A stretch of DNA of 64,000 bases from Microbulbifer sp. YPW16 (GCF_021290385.1 NZ_CP089928.1:3304001-3368000); one strand, 5' to 3'. Shown: positions 44,413-54,654, counted from the first letter of the stretch. Translations and numbers: made by a program. The notes: generated by a model not told the origin, from the letters alone.

Positions 44413-44560
44413 TGTTCTGTTCTGGTCCTTTATCGCTGCTTGCTAGGTTTTTGTCAGTTGGCGCCGGTGCCTGCAGGCCTTTGACGCAATGAATTCCCGT
44501 TGTGGATGCAGTCGGTGTTATCGGTATCCGCTGGTGCAGATGACTGTCACAAGCCATTAG

Positions 44561-44576
44561 AGCAAGGGCTGTGCCA
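44561..44576 (-). promoter_or_regulatory. Sigma-54 promoter of the ABC export operon
   Basis: On the reverse strand the sequence is TGGCACAGCCCTTGCT, an exact fit to TGGCAC-N5-TTGCW with GG and GC at the -24 and -12 positions. It is about 150 nt before the adaptor start. The NtrC-type regulator encoded at the other end of the cluster is the obvious activator. Confidence 0.85.
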
Positions 44577-44651
44577 TGTCTGAACATTTTTGTAACTTAT
44601 TGAAATGAAAGGATTATTTTGATTTTCCTGGTGGGTCGTCGGGGCGCCAGG

Positions 44652-44698
44652 TGTCCGCTGCAAGTGTCCGCTGTCCGGCCGGAGAGTGGCCCGGACAG
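44652..44698. promoter_or_regulatory. Candidate enhancer sites for the NtrC-type regulator
   Basis: Three TGTCCG copies (44652, 44665, 44672) and one inverted CGGACA (44692) occur within 47 nt. The last two form CTGTCCGG-N12-CCGGACAG (44671-44698). They lie about 75-120 bp upstream of the sigma-54 promoter, the usual distance for enhancer sites. The remainder of 44413-44817 holds no gene. Confidence 0.5.
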
Positions 44699-44817
44699 GT
44701 GTGCCGTGGGGCGCCGCGCCTTTATGTGGAATCTGGCCCGTGGTAGAGTGCGCGGCCTTTTTTTGACCAGTTTTTAACCCGACTGATTACCCGATTCCGC
44801 CCTGGAACCCGACTGCT

Positions 44818-46311
44818 ATGCTGCTCTCCTCGACCAAGGCCGACTGGTTCGGCAATATCCGCCGCGATGTACTCGCGGGCCTGGTGGTGGCCCTCGCCCT
44901 GATCCCCGAGGCCATTGCTTTCTCCATCATCGCCGGGGTGGACCCGCGCGTGGGGCTCTACGCCTCCTTCTGTATTGCCGTGGTGATTGCGTTTGTGGGC
45001 GGACGCCCGGGGATGATCTCGGCAGCCACCGGTGCAATGGCGCTGCTGATGGTGACCCTGGTGAAAGAGCACGGGCTGCAATACCTGCTGGCGGCCACGT
45101 TGCTGACCGGGGTGCTGCAGATCATCGCCGGCTACCTGAAACTGGGCAGCCTGATGAGTTTTGTCTCCAGGGCCGTGGTGACGGGGTTCGTGAATGCGCT
45201 GGCGATCCTTATCTTTATGGCGCAGTTGCCGGAGCTGACCAATGTCACCTGGCACGTGTATGCGATGACCGCGGCTGGCCTGGGTATCATTTACCTGTTC
45301 CCGCGTATCCCGGTAATTGGCAAGGTGGTGCCGTCGCCGCTGGTCTGTATTCTCACCCTCACGGCGGTGGCGGTGTATATGGGCCTCGATATCCGTACCG
45401 TGGGTGACATGGGTGACCTGCCGGATACGCTGCCGGTGTTCCTGTGGCCGGAAGTACCGCTCAATTTCGAGACCCTGCAGATCATCTTCCCGTATTCCGC
45501 CGCGCTGGCAGTGGTAGGCCTGCTTGAGTCCCTGATGACCGCCACCATTGTGGATGACCTGACCGACACGCCCAGTGACAAGAACCGGGAGTGCAAGGGC
45601 CAGGGTGTCGCCAATATCGCCACCGGCATGATGGGTGGCATGGCCGGTTGCGCGATGATCGGCCAGTCGGTGATCAACGTGAAATCCGGTGGTCGCGGGC
45701 GGCTGTCTACACTGGTGGCGGGTGTCGGCCTGCTGACCCTGGTGGTGTTCCTGAGTGACCTGGTGGCGGTGATTCCCATGGCGGCACTGGTGGCGGTGAT
45801 GATCATGGTGTCCATCGGTACCTTTAACTGGGACTCCATCCGCAACCTGAAGGAGCACCCCCTTTCCACCAACCTGGTCATGCTGGCGACCGTGATTGTG
45901 GTAGTGTGGACGCACAACCTGGCATATGGTGTATTTGTCGGTGTACTGCTGGCATCCCTGTTTTTTGCCAACAAGGTCGGCCACTTCATGTACGTGGCCT
46001 CAGAGCTGGATGAAGAGTCCTCCACCCGCACGTACCGTGTGGTAGGACAGGTATTCTTCAACTCTGCTGACAAGTTTGTCGCTGCCTTTGACTTCAGGGA
46101 GGTGGTGGACAAGGTGGTCATTGACCTGAGCCGGGCGCATTTCTGGGATGTTTCGGCGGTATACGCACTGGACAAGACCGTGGTGAAGTTCCGCCGGGAG
46201 GGCTCCCTGGTAGAGCTGGTGGGACTGAATGCAGCCAGTGAGACTATCGTCGACCGCTTTGGTGTGCACGACAAGCCGGAAGAAATCGAGAGGGTCCTGG
46301 GAGGACACTGA
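44818..46311 (+). CDS. SulP-family anion transporter with STAS domain
   Basis: A 497-residue inner-membrane protein with about a dozen helices, starting [34 protein letters not shown] (the family signature). It carries [19 protein letters not shown] and a C-terminal cytoplasmic STAS domain (about 395-490). Family members carry sulfate or bicarbonate; which one is not evident. It overlaps the Usp gene by one base (TGATG), implying coupled expression. Confidence 0.93.
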   Translation: MLLSSTKADWFGNIRRDVLAGLVVALALIPEAIAFSIIAGVDPRVGLYASFCIAVVIAFVGGRPGMISAATGAMALLMVTLVKEHGLQYLLAATLLTGVLQIIAGYLKLGSLMSFVSRAVVTGFVNALAILIFMAQLPELTNVTWHVYAMTAAGLGIIYLFPRIPVIGKVVPSPLVCILTLTAVAVYMGLDIRTVGDMGDLPDTLPVFLWPEVPLNFETLQIIFPYSAALAVVGLLESLMTATIVDDLTDTPSDKNRECKGQGVANIATGMMGGMAGCAMIGQSVINVKSGGRGRLSTLVAGVGLLTLVVFLSDLVAVIPMAALVAVMIMVSIGTFNWDSIRNLKEHPLSTNLVMLATVIVVVWTHNLAYGVFVGVLLASLFFANKVGHFMYVASELDEESSTRTYRVVGQVFFNSADKFVAAFDFREVVDKVVIDLSRAHFWDVSAVYALDKTVVKFRREGSLVELVGLNAASETIVDRFGVHDKPEEIERVLGGH

Positions 46312-47213
46312 TGACCGAGAGTCCAGAAAACAATAACGAAAAACAGGTTAACGGAAAGAAGCGCGAGCCGGTGGTGCTGTCCTGCATCGATGGTTCCCGC
46401 CATACCAGTGCCGTATGCGATTACGCTGCCTGGATTGCGTCGCGCACCGGGGCGCCACTGAAGCTCCTGCACAATATCGAGCGCGGCAATGTGCCGGCAG
46501 TGGCTGACCTGACCGGCAGTATTGGCCTGGGGAGCCAGGAGGAGCTGCTGGAAGAACTCACCGCGCTGGAGCAGCAGCGCGCACGCCTGATGGTCCAGCA
46601 GGGCAAGCTGATGCTGCAGGCGGCGCGTGAGCGCGCCGCCATGGCCGGCGTGCAGCAGGTGGAAACCTGCCAGCGCCACGACAGCCTGGCGGAATCACTG
46701 ATCGAGCTGGAAGAGTCCATCCGGGTGCTGGTCCTCGGCATCCGCGGTGAGGAGCATGGCGATTCCGAGCAGGGTCTGGGTTCGCAGCTCGAAAACGTGG
46801 TGCGTTCCCTGCACCGGCCGATCCTGGTGGTCAACCGGGAGTTCGCCGAGCCACAGCGCATCATGCTGGCCTACGACGGTAGCGAGGCTGCCGGCAAGGC
46901 GCTGCAGATGGTCGCCGAGAGCCCGGTGTTCCGTGGTGTATCCTGCCACCTGGTGTTCGTGGGCGAGCCCGAAAAAGCGGAGGCGTTGCTGGCCGAAGCC
47001 AGTGCACAGCTGGACGCTGCGGGCCTGGCAGTAACCGCCAGTAACCTGAAGGGGAACATTGTCGAGGCCCTGACCGCCTACCAGCAGGAAAACGACATCG
47101 ACCTGACCGTGATGGGCGCGTTCAGCCACAATCGCCTGCGCGACCTGTTGATGGGCAGTGTCACGGCGAAGATGCTGCTCAAAACCCGGCAGCCGGTATT
47201 GTTGCTTCGCTGA
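46311..47213 (+). CDS. Tandem universal stress protein
   Basis: A 300-residue cytoplasmic protein with two Usp domains (about 15-160 and 170-300). The second keeps the nucleotide-binding pattern VMGAFSHNRLRDLLMGSVTAKML and begins QRIMLAYDGSEAA. The first is more divergent (VVLSCIDGSRHTSAVCDYAA). Coupling to the SulP transporter suggests that it senses or modulates that transporter, which is inference from the overlap. Confidence 0.92.
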   Translation: MTESPENNNEKQVNGKKREPVVLSCIDGSRHTSAVCDYAAWIASRTGAPLKLLHNIERGNVPAVADLTGSIGLGSQEELLEELTALEQQRARLMVQQGKLMLQAARERAAMAGVQQVETCQRHDSLAESLIELEESIRVLVLGIRGEEHGDSEQGLGSQLENVVRSLHRPILVVNREFAEPQRIMLAYDGSEAAGKALQMVAESPVFRGVSCHLVFVGEPEKAEALLAEASAQLDAAGLAVTASNLKGNIVEALTAYQQENDIDLTVMGAFSHNRLRDLLMGSVTAKMLLKTRQPVLLLR

Positions 47214-47311
47214 TTACCTGACATTACCCGCCGCGCTGTAGTTGATGCGCAGACCCCGCCCGCCCGGTGCCGTTGCCCGGGCCGGCATGCAAAATGGAGC
47301 CGAGGGTCGCC

Positions 47312-48070
47312 ATGAGCCAGTTTTATTCCCCCCACCGATCAGGGCCAGCCAACCCCCCCGTGCCGGCCAGGGTCCGCTCCTTTCGCCACCGCTATCGACA
47401 ACGCCATATCGGCCGCCTCTACAGCGGCTGGCTGCACCTGGCATTTACCGTTTGTGCCACGGTGGCCGTCTGTATCCTGTGCCTGCTGCAGCTGCGGGCT
47501 CCGGCCTGGTATGCCTGGCTGGCAGTGCCCCTGACGTTTGTGTATGTGAACCTGATGGAATACTGGGGCCATCGGGGACCCATGCACCACCCGCCCCGGG
47601 GCTGGCGCCGGAAACTGTTGTCCGGCGTCTACCGTCGCCACACGCTGCGCCATCACCGCTTCTTCCACAGTGACGCCATGGCCTTCGACGGCAGCCGGGA
47701 TTTCCATGCGGTACTCTTTCCGCCGGTGCTGGTGGTGTTTTTCCTGCTGGTGACGGTGGTGCCGTCGGGCATCCTGGTGGCGTGGCTGGGAGGCGCCAAT
47801 GTGGGCTGGCTGTATGCGGCGACGGTGTTGGCCTACTTCCTGAATTACGAGTTACTGCACTTCGCCTACCACACCCGTGAAGATGCGTGGATCGGGCGCC
47901 TGCCGGGAATGGCGCGACTGCGTCGCCTGCATACCTGGCACCACGACCCGCGCCTGATGGGGCAGTACAACTTCAATATCACTTATCCGATCGGGGACCT
48001 GCTGTTTGGTACCCTGTACCCGGGCGACGGGGTACGGCAGGGCAAGCCCGTGGGGGGACCCGCGCGCTGA
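47312..48070 (+). CDS. Sterol desaturase/fatty acid hydroxylase-family membrane protein
   Basis: A 252-residue diiron membrane oxygenase-like protein. It has four or more helices and His clusters at HRGPMHH, HTLRHHRFFH and HTWHHD, the ligand pattern of the family, plus HFAYHTRED between helices. The ATG at 47312 follows GAGGG; an upstream in-frame start at 47267 is less likely. The lipid substrate is unknown. Confidence 0.85.
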   Translation: MSQFYSPHRSGPANPPVPARVRSFRHRYRQRHIGRLYSGWLHLAFTVCATVAVCILCLLQLRAPAWYAWLAVPLTFVYVNLMEYWGHRGPMHHPPRGWRRKLLSGVYRRHTLRHHRFFHSDAMAFDGSRDFHAVLFPPVLVVFFLLVTVVPSGILVAWLGGANVGWLYAATVLAYFLNYELLHFAYHTREDAWIGRLPGMARLRRLHTWHHDPRLMGQYNFNITYPIGDLLFGTLYPGDGVRQGKPVGGPAR

Positions 48071-48092
48071 CCGGCACGGGCCCGGGGCCTGG

Positions 48093-48506
48093 TCAGCTCG
48101 CCAGCCGCTGCTCGCGCTCCGTGGCCTGCCGGGCCTGCTCCACGGTCATGCCGGCTTTCCGGTGCGGGGTGGGCCTGCCCTCGGCGTCCAGTGCGACGAA
48201 GACGATACGGTCCACCTGAAGGATCAGTTCCCGGTCCTGTTTCCTGCGCACCTCGCAGTGGATGGTCAGCGAAGTGCGGCCGATGCCTACCACCTCAAAG
48301 CCGAATTCCACCACGTCGCCACAGGATGCCGAGCTGACAAAATTGATTTCCGACATCAGCTTGGTAACCACCATCGGGGTGCCCATCTGGCAGCCGGCAA
48401 AAATGGCCGCTTCCTCGTCGATCCAGGCCAGCAGCTGGCCGCCAAACAGGCGCTGTGCGGGATTGAGATCTCCGGGTTTTACGAAGTGGCGGGAATAGTA
48501 TTTCAT
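48093..48506 (-). CDS. YciA-like acyl-CoA thioesterase
   Basis: A 137-residue hotdog-fold protein with NPAQRLFGGQLLAWIDEEAAIFA near the start (catalytic Asp in the IDE stretch) and SEINFVSSASCGDVVEFGFEV, as in acyl-CoA hydrolases of the YciA type. AGAGGTAATC precedes the ATG. It converges on the hydroxylase-like gene. Confidence 0.88.
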   Translation of the reverse strand: MKYYSRHFVKPGDLNPAQRLFGGQLLAWIDEEAAIFAGCQMGTPMVVTKLMSEINFVSSASCGDVVEFGFEVVGIGRTSLTIHCEVRRKQDRELILQVDRIVFVALDAEGRPTPHRKAGMTVEQARQATEREQRLAS

Positions 48507-49046
48507 GATTACCTCTCTTTACCTCTCGGTGCTGCCAGTGGGTCCCACTGCGCCTGGTGTAGGGCGATGGGGCCCGTGAAATCCTGGTCGGTGACGGTGG
48601 TGCCAGTGCAGGGGCCACGGACCATTTACCCCGGATGGTGCACAGAGTGTGCCAATGGCAGATGACAGCAGTAGCGACGCTGCCGGGGAACCGGGTGACA
48701 GCTGGCGCGGCCCGATGCATCCCCTGGTGGCAGCCGGCCGGACGGTTGCACCATGAGCCGGCAGGGGCCAGGGGTGTGGGAAGGGCAGCGAGGCGCCGGG
48801 ACGCCGCTGCCACAGGAGGTGGACGGCTTGGCCAGTTTGGCCTGCTATCGGGATATTCTGGACAGGTTGTTGCGGTGGCAGAGCTGGTTGCTATGGACTG
48901 GGACCGCAAGGCCGATAGAATGACTCGCCTCCGTGACCCGGGCGTCGTAGCGCCCGACCGGTAACTACCGGAACAGAATAACCGGCGTGCGGCAGCCACA
49001 GGGCCCGCCGCCCCCGCATCCCAGAGCTGAAGGGAGAGACTCAGGC
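48507..49046. other. Gene-free region upstream of fabV
   Basis: A 540 nt GC-rich gap. Open frames within it (for example 48635-48964) have no recognisable protein character. A possible fabV promoter is TGGACT (48894) with TAGAAT (48916) at 16 nt spacing. No palindrome or terminator stands out. Confidence 0.45.
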
Positions 49047-50225
49047 ATGATTATCCAGCCCAAAGTACGTGGCTTTATTTGCACCAACGCCCACCCGCAG
49101 GGCTGTGCCGCCAACGTGCGTGAACAGATCGACTATATCAAGTCACAGCCAGCCATCGAGGGTGGTCCCAAAAACGTGCTGGTGGTGGGCGCCTCCACCG
49201 GCTACGGCCTGGCCTCGCGCATCACCGCCGCATTCGGCTGCAAGGCCGGCACCCTGGGCGTGTTCTTCGAGAAACCGCCGACCGAAAAGCGCACCGCCTC
49301 TGCCGGCTACTACAACTCCGCCGCCTTCGAGGAAGAGGCCCACAAGGCGGGGCTGTATGCCAAAAGCATCAATGGCGACGCCTTCTCCGATGAAGTAAAG
49401 GCCCAGGCGATTGACATGATCAAGGCGGACATGGGCAAGGTCGACCTGGTGATCTACAGCCTGGCCTCGCCGCGCCGCAAGGACCCGAAAACCGGTGAGC
49501 TGCACTCCTCGGTACTGAAGCCGGTGGGTAAGTCCTACACCGCCCGCAACCTGAATACCGACAAGCTGGAAATTTCCGACATCACCCTGGAACCCGCCAA
49601 CCAGGAAGAGATCGATGCGACGGTCAAGGTCATGGGCGGCGAGGACTGGGAACTGTGGCTGCAGGCCCTGGGGGACGCAGGCGTACTGGCCGACGATTGC
49701 AAGACCGTGGCCTACACCTATATCGGCGAAAAGCTCACCTGGCCGATCTACGGCCACGCCACCATCGGCAAGGCCAAGGAAGACCTGGATCGCGCGGCCA
49801 AAGAGATCAGTGGCAAGGGGCAGGCCGACGCCCACGTGGCGGTGCTCAAGGCCCTGGTGACCCAGTCCAGCTCCGCAATCCCGGTGATGCCGCTCTACAT
49901 CTCGCTGGTCTACCAGGTGATGAAGGAAGAGGGGACCCATGAAGGCTGTATCGAGCAGCTTTACCGCCTGTACACCGAGGGGCTGTACAGCGACAGCCCG
50001 CGCCTCGACAGCGACAACCGCTATCGCATGGATGACAAGGAGCTGCGCCCGGAGACCCAGGCCCGCATCGAGGAGCTGTGGCCCGAGGTTACCGAAGAGA
50101 ACCTGTTCGACCTGACCGACTATAAAGGCTACCAGGCGGACTTCCTGAAACTGTTCGGCTTCGGCGTCAAGGGTGTCGATTACGATTCCGAGACCAGCCC
50201 GGTTGTGGAAGCGGATTTCAAATAA
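49047..50225 (+). CDS. fabV: Enoyl-ACP reductase FabV
   Basis: FabV carries out the last reduction step of fatty acid elongation using NADH; in other bacteria this form is resistant to triclosan. The 392-residue product begins [20 protein letters not shown]. It has the cofactor loop [13 protein letters not shown] and the catalytic Y-x8-K (Tyr in [13 protein letters not shown]), and is the long single-domain form typical of FabV. The ATG at 49047 has GGGAGAG upstream. Confidence 0.97.
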   Translation: MIIQPKVRGFICTNAHPQGCAANVREQIDYIKSQPAIEGGPKNVLVVGASTGYGLASRITAAFGCKAGTLGVFFEKPPTEKRTASAGYYNSAAFEEEAHKAGLYAKSINGDAFSDEVKAQAIDMIKADMGKVDLVIYSLASPRRKDPKTGELHSSVLKPVGKSYTARNLNTDKLEISDITLEPANQEEIDATVKVMGGEDWELWLQALGDAGVLADDCKTVAYTYIGEKLTWPIYGHATIGKAKEDLDRAAKEISGKGQADAHVAVLKALVTQSSSAIPVMPLYISLVYQVMKEEGTHEGCIEQLYRLYTEGLYSDSPRLDSDNRYRMDDKELRPETQARIEELWPEVTEENLFDLTDYKGYQADFLKLFGFGVKGVDYDSETSPVVEADFK

Positions 50226-50241
50226 TCCCCCCTCCCGGCCT

Positions 50242-50266
50242 GTAGGGGCGAACCTTGTGTTCGCCC
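50242..50266. repeat. REP-like palindrome after fabV
   Basis: GTAGGGGCGAACCTTGTGTTCGCCC, with a perfect GGGCGAAC-CTTGT-GTTCGCCC stem. Nearly the same unit occurs at 63533, and stem-diverged versions at 1371-1425 and 11147-11234. Confidence 0.75.
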
Positions 50267-50355
50267 TGGTCCCAGGCGGCGCTGGAGCATCAGGACAATT
50301 CCCTGATCCTGGCTCTGGCCGCGATTAACGCTACCGCTTTTCCCTGGCTGTAATC

Positions 50356-50376
50356 GCGGCCATGGGCCGCTCCTAC
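50356..50376. repeat. Second REP-like unit, opposite orientation
   Basis: GCGGCC-ATG-GGCCGC followed by TCCTAC, the reverse complement of a GTAGGA-stem unit. With the palindrome at 50242 it makes an inverted pair around a 90 nt spacer between fabV and the aldo/keto reductase gene. It looks like a related but distinct REP subtype. Confidence 0.55.
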
Positions 50377-50434
50377 ATTTACCCTCCCCGAACCTGCATA
50401 ATTACTCCTTTGGAGAAACTGCAGGAGCACTCCC

Positions 50435-51478
50435 ATGGAATACCGCCAGCTCGGCACCACCGATATCCAGGTCAGTGAAATCTGCCTGGGTACCATGACA
50501 TTTGGTGAGCAGAATACCGAAGCCGAGGCCCACGGACAGCTGGACTACGCACTCGCCAACGGGGTGAATTTTATCGACTGCGCCGAGATGTACCCGGTGC
50601 CGCCGCGCGCCGAAACCTGCGGGCGCACGGAGGAATATATCGGCAGCTGGATCGCGGCGCGCGGCAACCGCGACAGCTTTGTCCTGGCGAGTAAGGTCAC
50701 CGGGCGCGGCGCGTCGAACTCCGGCGTGGGGCATGTGCGCGGCGGGCCGCGCCTCAGTCGCGAGCAGGTGCTCGCCGCCTGTGACGAGTCCCTGCGGCGC
50801 CTGCGCACCGACTATATCGACCTGTACCAGGTGCACTGGCCCGAGCGCCAGGCGAACTTTTTTGGGCGCCTGGGCTACGAGCACGGCAATGACGACGGCA
50901 TTGCAATTGCGGAGACCCTGGATACCCTGGAAGAACTGGTAAAGGCCGGCAAGGTGCGCCATATCGGAATTTCCAACGAGACCCCATGGGGAATGATGGA
51001 GTACCTGAAGTTGTCCGCTGCAGCGGGCAAACCCCGCATCGCCAGTATCCAGAACCCCTACAACCTGCTCAACCGTACCTTTGAGGTGGGTTGCGCGGAG
51101 ATGGCGATCCGTGAAAAGTGCGGGCTGCTGGCCTATTCACCGCTGGCTTTCGGCGCCCTGTCCGGCAAGTATCTTGGTGGCCGCAAGCCGGACGGCGCAC
51201 GACTGGCGCTGTTCGAGCGCTTCCAGCGCTATACCGGGCCCCGCGCCGTGGCAGCGACGGAAAAATATGTGGCGCTGGCGCAGGAAGCGGGGCTGGACCC
51301 GGCACAGATGGCGCTGGCATTTGTTAACCGGCAGCCGTTTGTTACCTCGAATATTATCGGCGCAACCACCATGGCGCAGCTGCGAAGCGATATCGAGAGT
51401 GCAGAACTGGTGCTCGCTGAGGACCTGCTGGAACAGATAGAGGCGGTCCACGCCGACAACCCAAATCCCGCACCCTGA
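50435..51478 (+). CDS. Aldo/keto reductase (Tas-like)
   Basis: A 347-residue NADPH-dependent oxidoreductase of the Tas group. The sequence starts MEYRQLGTTDIQVSEICLGTMTFGEQNTEAEAH, has the catalytic Asp and Tyr in FIDCAEMYP (about 46-54), Lys in VLASKVTG and His in DLYQVHWPER, then the C-terminal cofactor segment SNIIGATTMAQL. Substrate unknown. It converges on the TonB receptor gene across a bidirectional terminator. Confidence 0.93.
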   Translation: MEYRQLGTTDIQVSEICLGTMTFGEQNTEAEAHGQLDYALANGVNFIDCAEMYPVPPRAETCGRTEEYIGSWIAARGNRDSFVLASKVTGRGASNSGVGHVRGGPRLSREQVLAACDESLRRLRTDYIDLYQVHWPERQANFFGRLGYEHGNDDGIAIAETLDTLEELVKAGKVRHIGISNETPWGMMEYLKLSAAAGKPRIASIQNPYNLLNRTFEVGCAEMAIREKCGLLAYSPLAFGALSGKYLGGRKPDGARLALFERFQRYTGPRAVAATEKYVALAQEAGLDPAQMALAFVNRQPFVTSNIIGATTMAQLRSDIESAELVLAEDLLEQIEAVHADNPNPAP

Positions 51479-51514
51479 TACAGTTCTGTCCGGTTTCCAC
51501 GGGGTGAAGCCAAC

Positions 51515-51556
51515 AAAAAAATCCCGCCACTGCCTCAGGGCAGGGCGGGATTTTTC
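51515..51556. terminator. Bidirectional terminator
   Basis: AAAAAATCCCGCC pairs with GGCGGGATTTTT, with an inner CTGCC/GGCAG stem. The A-run and T-run on either side serve the forward aldo/keto reductase gene and the reverse TonB receptor gene. Confidence 0.9.
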
Positions 51557-51591
51557 TTTTGCCCGGTATTCAGGCCGGGCCAGGTTCCGGT

Positions 51592-54240
51592 CTAGAAGGT
51601 ATAGGTGGACGAGAGGTAGGCAAAGCGCCCCTGGCCACTGTGTACGCTGGGCGTGAAGCCCATAAAGTCCGAATAGTCCATGGGCGGTTCCTCATCCAGA
51701 AGGTTGGTGACGCCCAGGGTCACGGTAATGCTGTCAAAGCCGAAATAGTTCACGGTGGTATCCACGGTGGTCATGGAGTCCACGTCCCCCATCCCGGGCT
51801 GCTGAACCGACGCATCCTGGGCGAAGCTGTCGATAAAGTTTACTGCAACACGGGCTGACATGGTGTCGCGGCTCCAGTCCACTGCTGTGGTCCAGCGCAT
51901 TTCCGGCAGCTCGTAGTCGCCCGCCTCACGGTTGATGCGGGTGCCGCCATCGGCAGCCGGACGCAGTTCCTCGTATTCCAGCATATAGTTCAGGACATAG
52001 GAGAAGCCGAAGCTGCCGTAGTCTGTGTCCAGGTTATAGCGCAGGTCCAGGTCGATACCGTTGGTGGTCAGGTCACCGAGATTCTGGAAAGAATCATTGA
52101 TGTTCACCACCTCGCCGGGATCCCCGGGTATGCCGGTGGGGCGGCGCACTACCACGCCGGGATCATTACCGAAATTGCTGAAGACATATTGGGTATCGGA
52201 ATCGATGATGTTCTCGATATCGTAGTTGTAGTAATCCAGGGTCATTACCAGCTTTTCGTCCAGGTTGACGATCATGCCCAGGTTATAGCTCTCCGACTCT
52301 TCCGGACCCAGGTCCGGGTTGCCGGAAAATACCGCGGTATATTCCTGCGGTTCACAGGCCTTGTTGATATTGCCCACCGCCTCACAGCGGCTGCTGTCCA
52401 CCAGGTTGGGGGACTCATCGGTACGGCCCAGCCCCAGCTGTGACAGCGACGGTGCACGGAAGGCGGTGCCCCAGGAGCCGCGGAAGGACATGGTGTCCAT
52501 TGGCGACCACAGGAAGGAGACCTTGGGATCGGTAGTGGTGCCAAAGTCACTGTAGTCCTCGTGGCGCGCTGCCACTTGCACTTCGAGCGTATCCAGTACC
52601 GGCACTGCCAGTTCGGCGAAAACAGCGGTGTTGTCCCGGCTGCCGTTGGCCTGGGTGGCCTCGGTACCGAAGATGTCGCCGCGCAGGAACTGGTCATCCG
52701 GGTTGTCACTGATGGAGTCCTGGCGGTGCTCGGCCCCCAGTGCCAGCATCAGGTCGCCGCTGGGCATGGCGAGGATGGGACCGGACACCTGGCCGTCATA
52801 TGAGCGGGTGGTGGATTTACCTACCCGGGTAGTGGTGGTCTCGATATAGGCGAGCGCCTCGGCGGAGTTGGAGGAGGGCTCAAATGGATCCCACAGGCCG
52901 CTGTCGATGGCTTCCTGGGTTCGGCGCGCATTCGGGTAGCCGTCCACGCCGCGCTCCACGGCGTCACTCTTGATATAGCTGTAGGCCGCCTCCCAGGTCC
53001 AGTCTCCCAGGTCTCCCTCCAGCCCGACAACACTGCGGAAGTAATCCGATTCAACCTCCTTGAGGCGATTGCCGATATCCACCGTGCGCCGGCGCATGGT
53101 CAGGTCCTGCTGGTAGAACTGGCTGGTGGGCATATCGGCAAAGGGATGGTTGGGGTTGTCCCCTGCCATGAACAGCTCCTCAAAGCTCGGGCTGCCTGCA
53201 CCCTGTACGGTGGTCTTCGAGTTCTGGCCATTGATTTCTGCAAAGGCCTCGACACTATCGGAGATATCATAGCGGCCCAGGTAATTGAAGCTCACGCGTT
53301 CGGTGGAAGGGATCATGCTCATAAACGGCGCGTAATCGTAACGGCACAGGTTGTTGGCCGCGTCGATATCCTCGGGGGCGCAGACGTCGTTTCCGAAGGT
53401 GTCCGGCACGCGCACCGTGGGGTCAGAGGCCAGCTCGATGGTGCCGGGAATGCCCGAGGAACTGCGGAAGTCGGTGGCGAAAGGGTCGTTCGGGCGCAGC
53501 GCCGACTGGTTGGCGGAGCGGGAGTAATCCCGGTCGGCGTAGAGGGTTTCCTCACGGTTGAAATAATCCACGATAAAGGTGTGGCTGCTGTTCTCGGTGA
53601 CGTTACCCCATACCATGCTCAGGTTGCTCTCACTGCCGCCGCCGGCGGAGGTTCCCCCCACCTTGCCGGACAGTTCCACACCGTCGAAATCATCGCGCAG
53701 GATAATATTGATTACGCCGGCGATAGCATCGGAGCCATAAGTGGCCGAGGCACCGTCCTTGAGCACATCGACGCGCTCGATGGCGGCAAGCGGAATATTG
53801 TTGATATCCACAAACGCGGTATCGATATTCTTGGCAAACGGGCTCACCGATACCCGGCGGCCGTTAACGAGGATCAGGGTGGAGTCGGCACCCAGCCCAC
53901 GCAGTGAGACACTGGAGCCTCCGTTGGCGGTATCGTCACTGCTGTTGGCCTGGGTAGAGAAGGTCCCCTGGCCAGAGATGGGCAGCTTGCTAAAAAGGCC
54001 GATCAGGTCGGTGACACCGGTGGCGGCAATATCCTCGGCATTGAGGCTGGCTACGGGGGATGGCCCGTCCAGTTGCGCCCGCTTGATATGGGAGCCGGTG
54101 ACCTCCACCAGCTCCATTTCCCGCTCAGCGATATCGGCGTCGCCGCTGGTCGGGTTCGATTGCGCCAGTGTCGGTGCGCTGAACACAAGTGCCGACAGGC
54201 AGAGTGCGATTGGGGTTTTCTTGAATTGGTACCTTTCCAT
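51592..54240 (-). CDS. TonB-dependent outer-membrane receptor
   Basis: An 882-residue beta-barrel receptor. It has a signal peptide ending near SAPTLAQS and a plug domain (about 40-200) with VEVTGSHIKRAQLDGPSPV, SVSLRGLGADSTLILVNGRRV and DGASATYGSDAIAGVINIIL. A barrel ends in aromatic YLSSTYTF. It resembles the large nutrient receptors that xanthomonads and marine relatives use for glycans or peptides. No neighbouring hydrolase reveals the ligand. AGAGGACAG supports the ATG at 54240. Confidence 0.93.
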   Translation of the reverse strand: MERYQFKKTPIALCLSALVFSAPTLAQSNPTSGDADIAEREMELVEVTGSHIKRAQLDGPSPVASLNAEDIAATGVTDLIGLFSKLPISGQGTFSTQANSSDDTANGGSSVSLRGLGADSTLILVNGRRVSVSPFAKNIDTAFVDINNIPLAAIERVDVLKDGASATYGSDAIAGVINIILRDDFDGVELSGKVGGTSAGGGSESNLSMVWGNVTENSSHTFIVDYFNREETLYADRDYSRSANQSALRPNDPFATDFRSSSGIPGTIELASDPTVRVPDTFGNDVCAPEDIDAANNLCRYDYAPFMSMIPSTERVSFNYLGRYDISDSVEAFAEINGQNSKTTVQGAGSPSFEELFMAGDNPNHPFADMPTSQFYQQDLTMRRRTVDIGNRLKEVESDYFRSVVGLEGDLGDWTWEAAYSYIKSDAVERGVDGYPNARRTQEAIDSGLWDPFEPSSNSAEALAYIETTTTRVGKSTTRSYDGQVSGPILAMPSGDLMLALGAEHRQDSISDNPDDQFLRGDIFGTEATQANGSRDNTAVFAELAVPVLDTLEVQVAARHEDYSDFGTTTDPKVSFLWSPMDTMSFRGSWGTAFRAPSLSQLGLGRTDESPNLVDSSRCEAVGNINKACEPQEYTAVFSGNPDLGPEESESYNLGMIVNLDEKLVMTLDYYNYDIENIIDSDTQYVFSNFGNDPGVVVRRPTGIPGDPGEVVNINDSFQNLGDLTTNGIDLDLRYNLDTDYGSFGFSYVLNYMLEYEELRPAADGGTRINREAGDYELPEMRWTTAVDWSRDTMSARVAVNFIDSFAQDASVQQPGMGDVDSMTTVDTTVNYFGFDSITVTLGVTNLLDEEPPMDYSDFMGFTPSVHSGQGRFAYLSSTYTF

Positions 54241-54654
54241 AGGTCTGTCCTCTTTATGCATTTTTATTGAGAAAACTATTTTTATTATTACAGCGCTTCG
54301 AGACTATCAGTCTACTCCCCTGTCGGGGAGATGCCGAGCGTCAAAGTGAGACCAGTGGGCGACCAAATTTGTGAGCTGGGTCAAGACTGGCGCAATCAAT
54401 GGGGCGGTAATTCAAAAAGTATTGAAAAATAAACTGTCCGTACCCAAGTCAACGTGAGTACCAGTTTTGATGGCACACTGTGTCAGCCTGCCGGTGCCCG
54501 GCGCGGAGATGACCAGTAGTTACACCGTGCTGCGCCGGGCTTCGCGGGCCTGACGGCACTATACTCAGGGAACTTCCCGATGCTGGGATCGCTAGTGGCG
54601 TTTTCTTTGGCGCCCGCGAACTTCAACAGACGGAGCAACAACGACGGAGCAACA
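54241..54654. other. Divergent gap between TonB receptor and DUF2789 genes
   Basis: A 414 nt region with no gene. The AT-rich part near 54260-54300 probably carries the receptor promoter. CTCCCC-TGTC-GGGGAG (54315-54330) is a short hairpin in the receptor's upstream region. TATACT at 54560 could be the -10 for the forward gene. I see no recognisable operator. Confidence 0.4.

Noticed and set aside
44722..45984. A 420-codon reverse frame, rich in His and Gln
   Set aside because: Antisense to the SulP gene; composition is that of a mirrored hydrophobic coding sequence. The same applies to the reverse frame at 45291-46679.
48635..48964. A 109-codon frame upstream of fabV
   Set aside because: Low-complexity, no signal, domain or ribosome site; the region fits a promoter-bearing gap.
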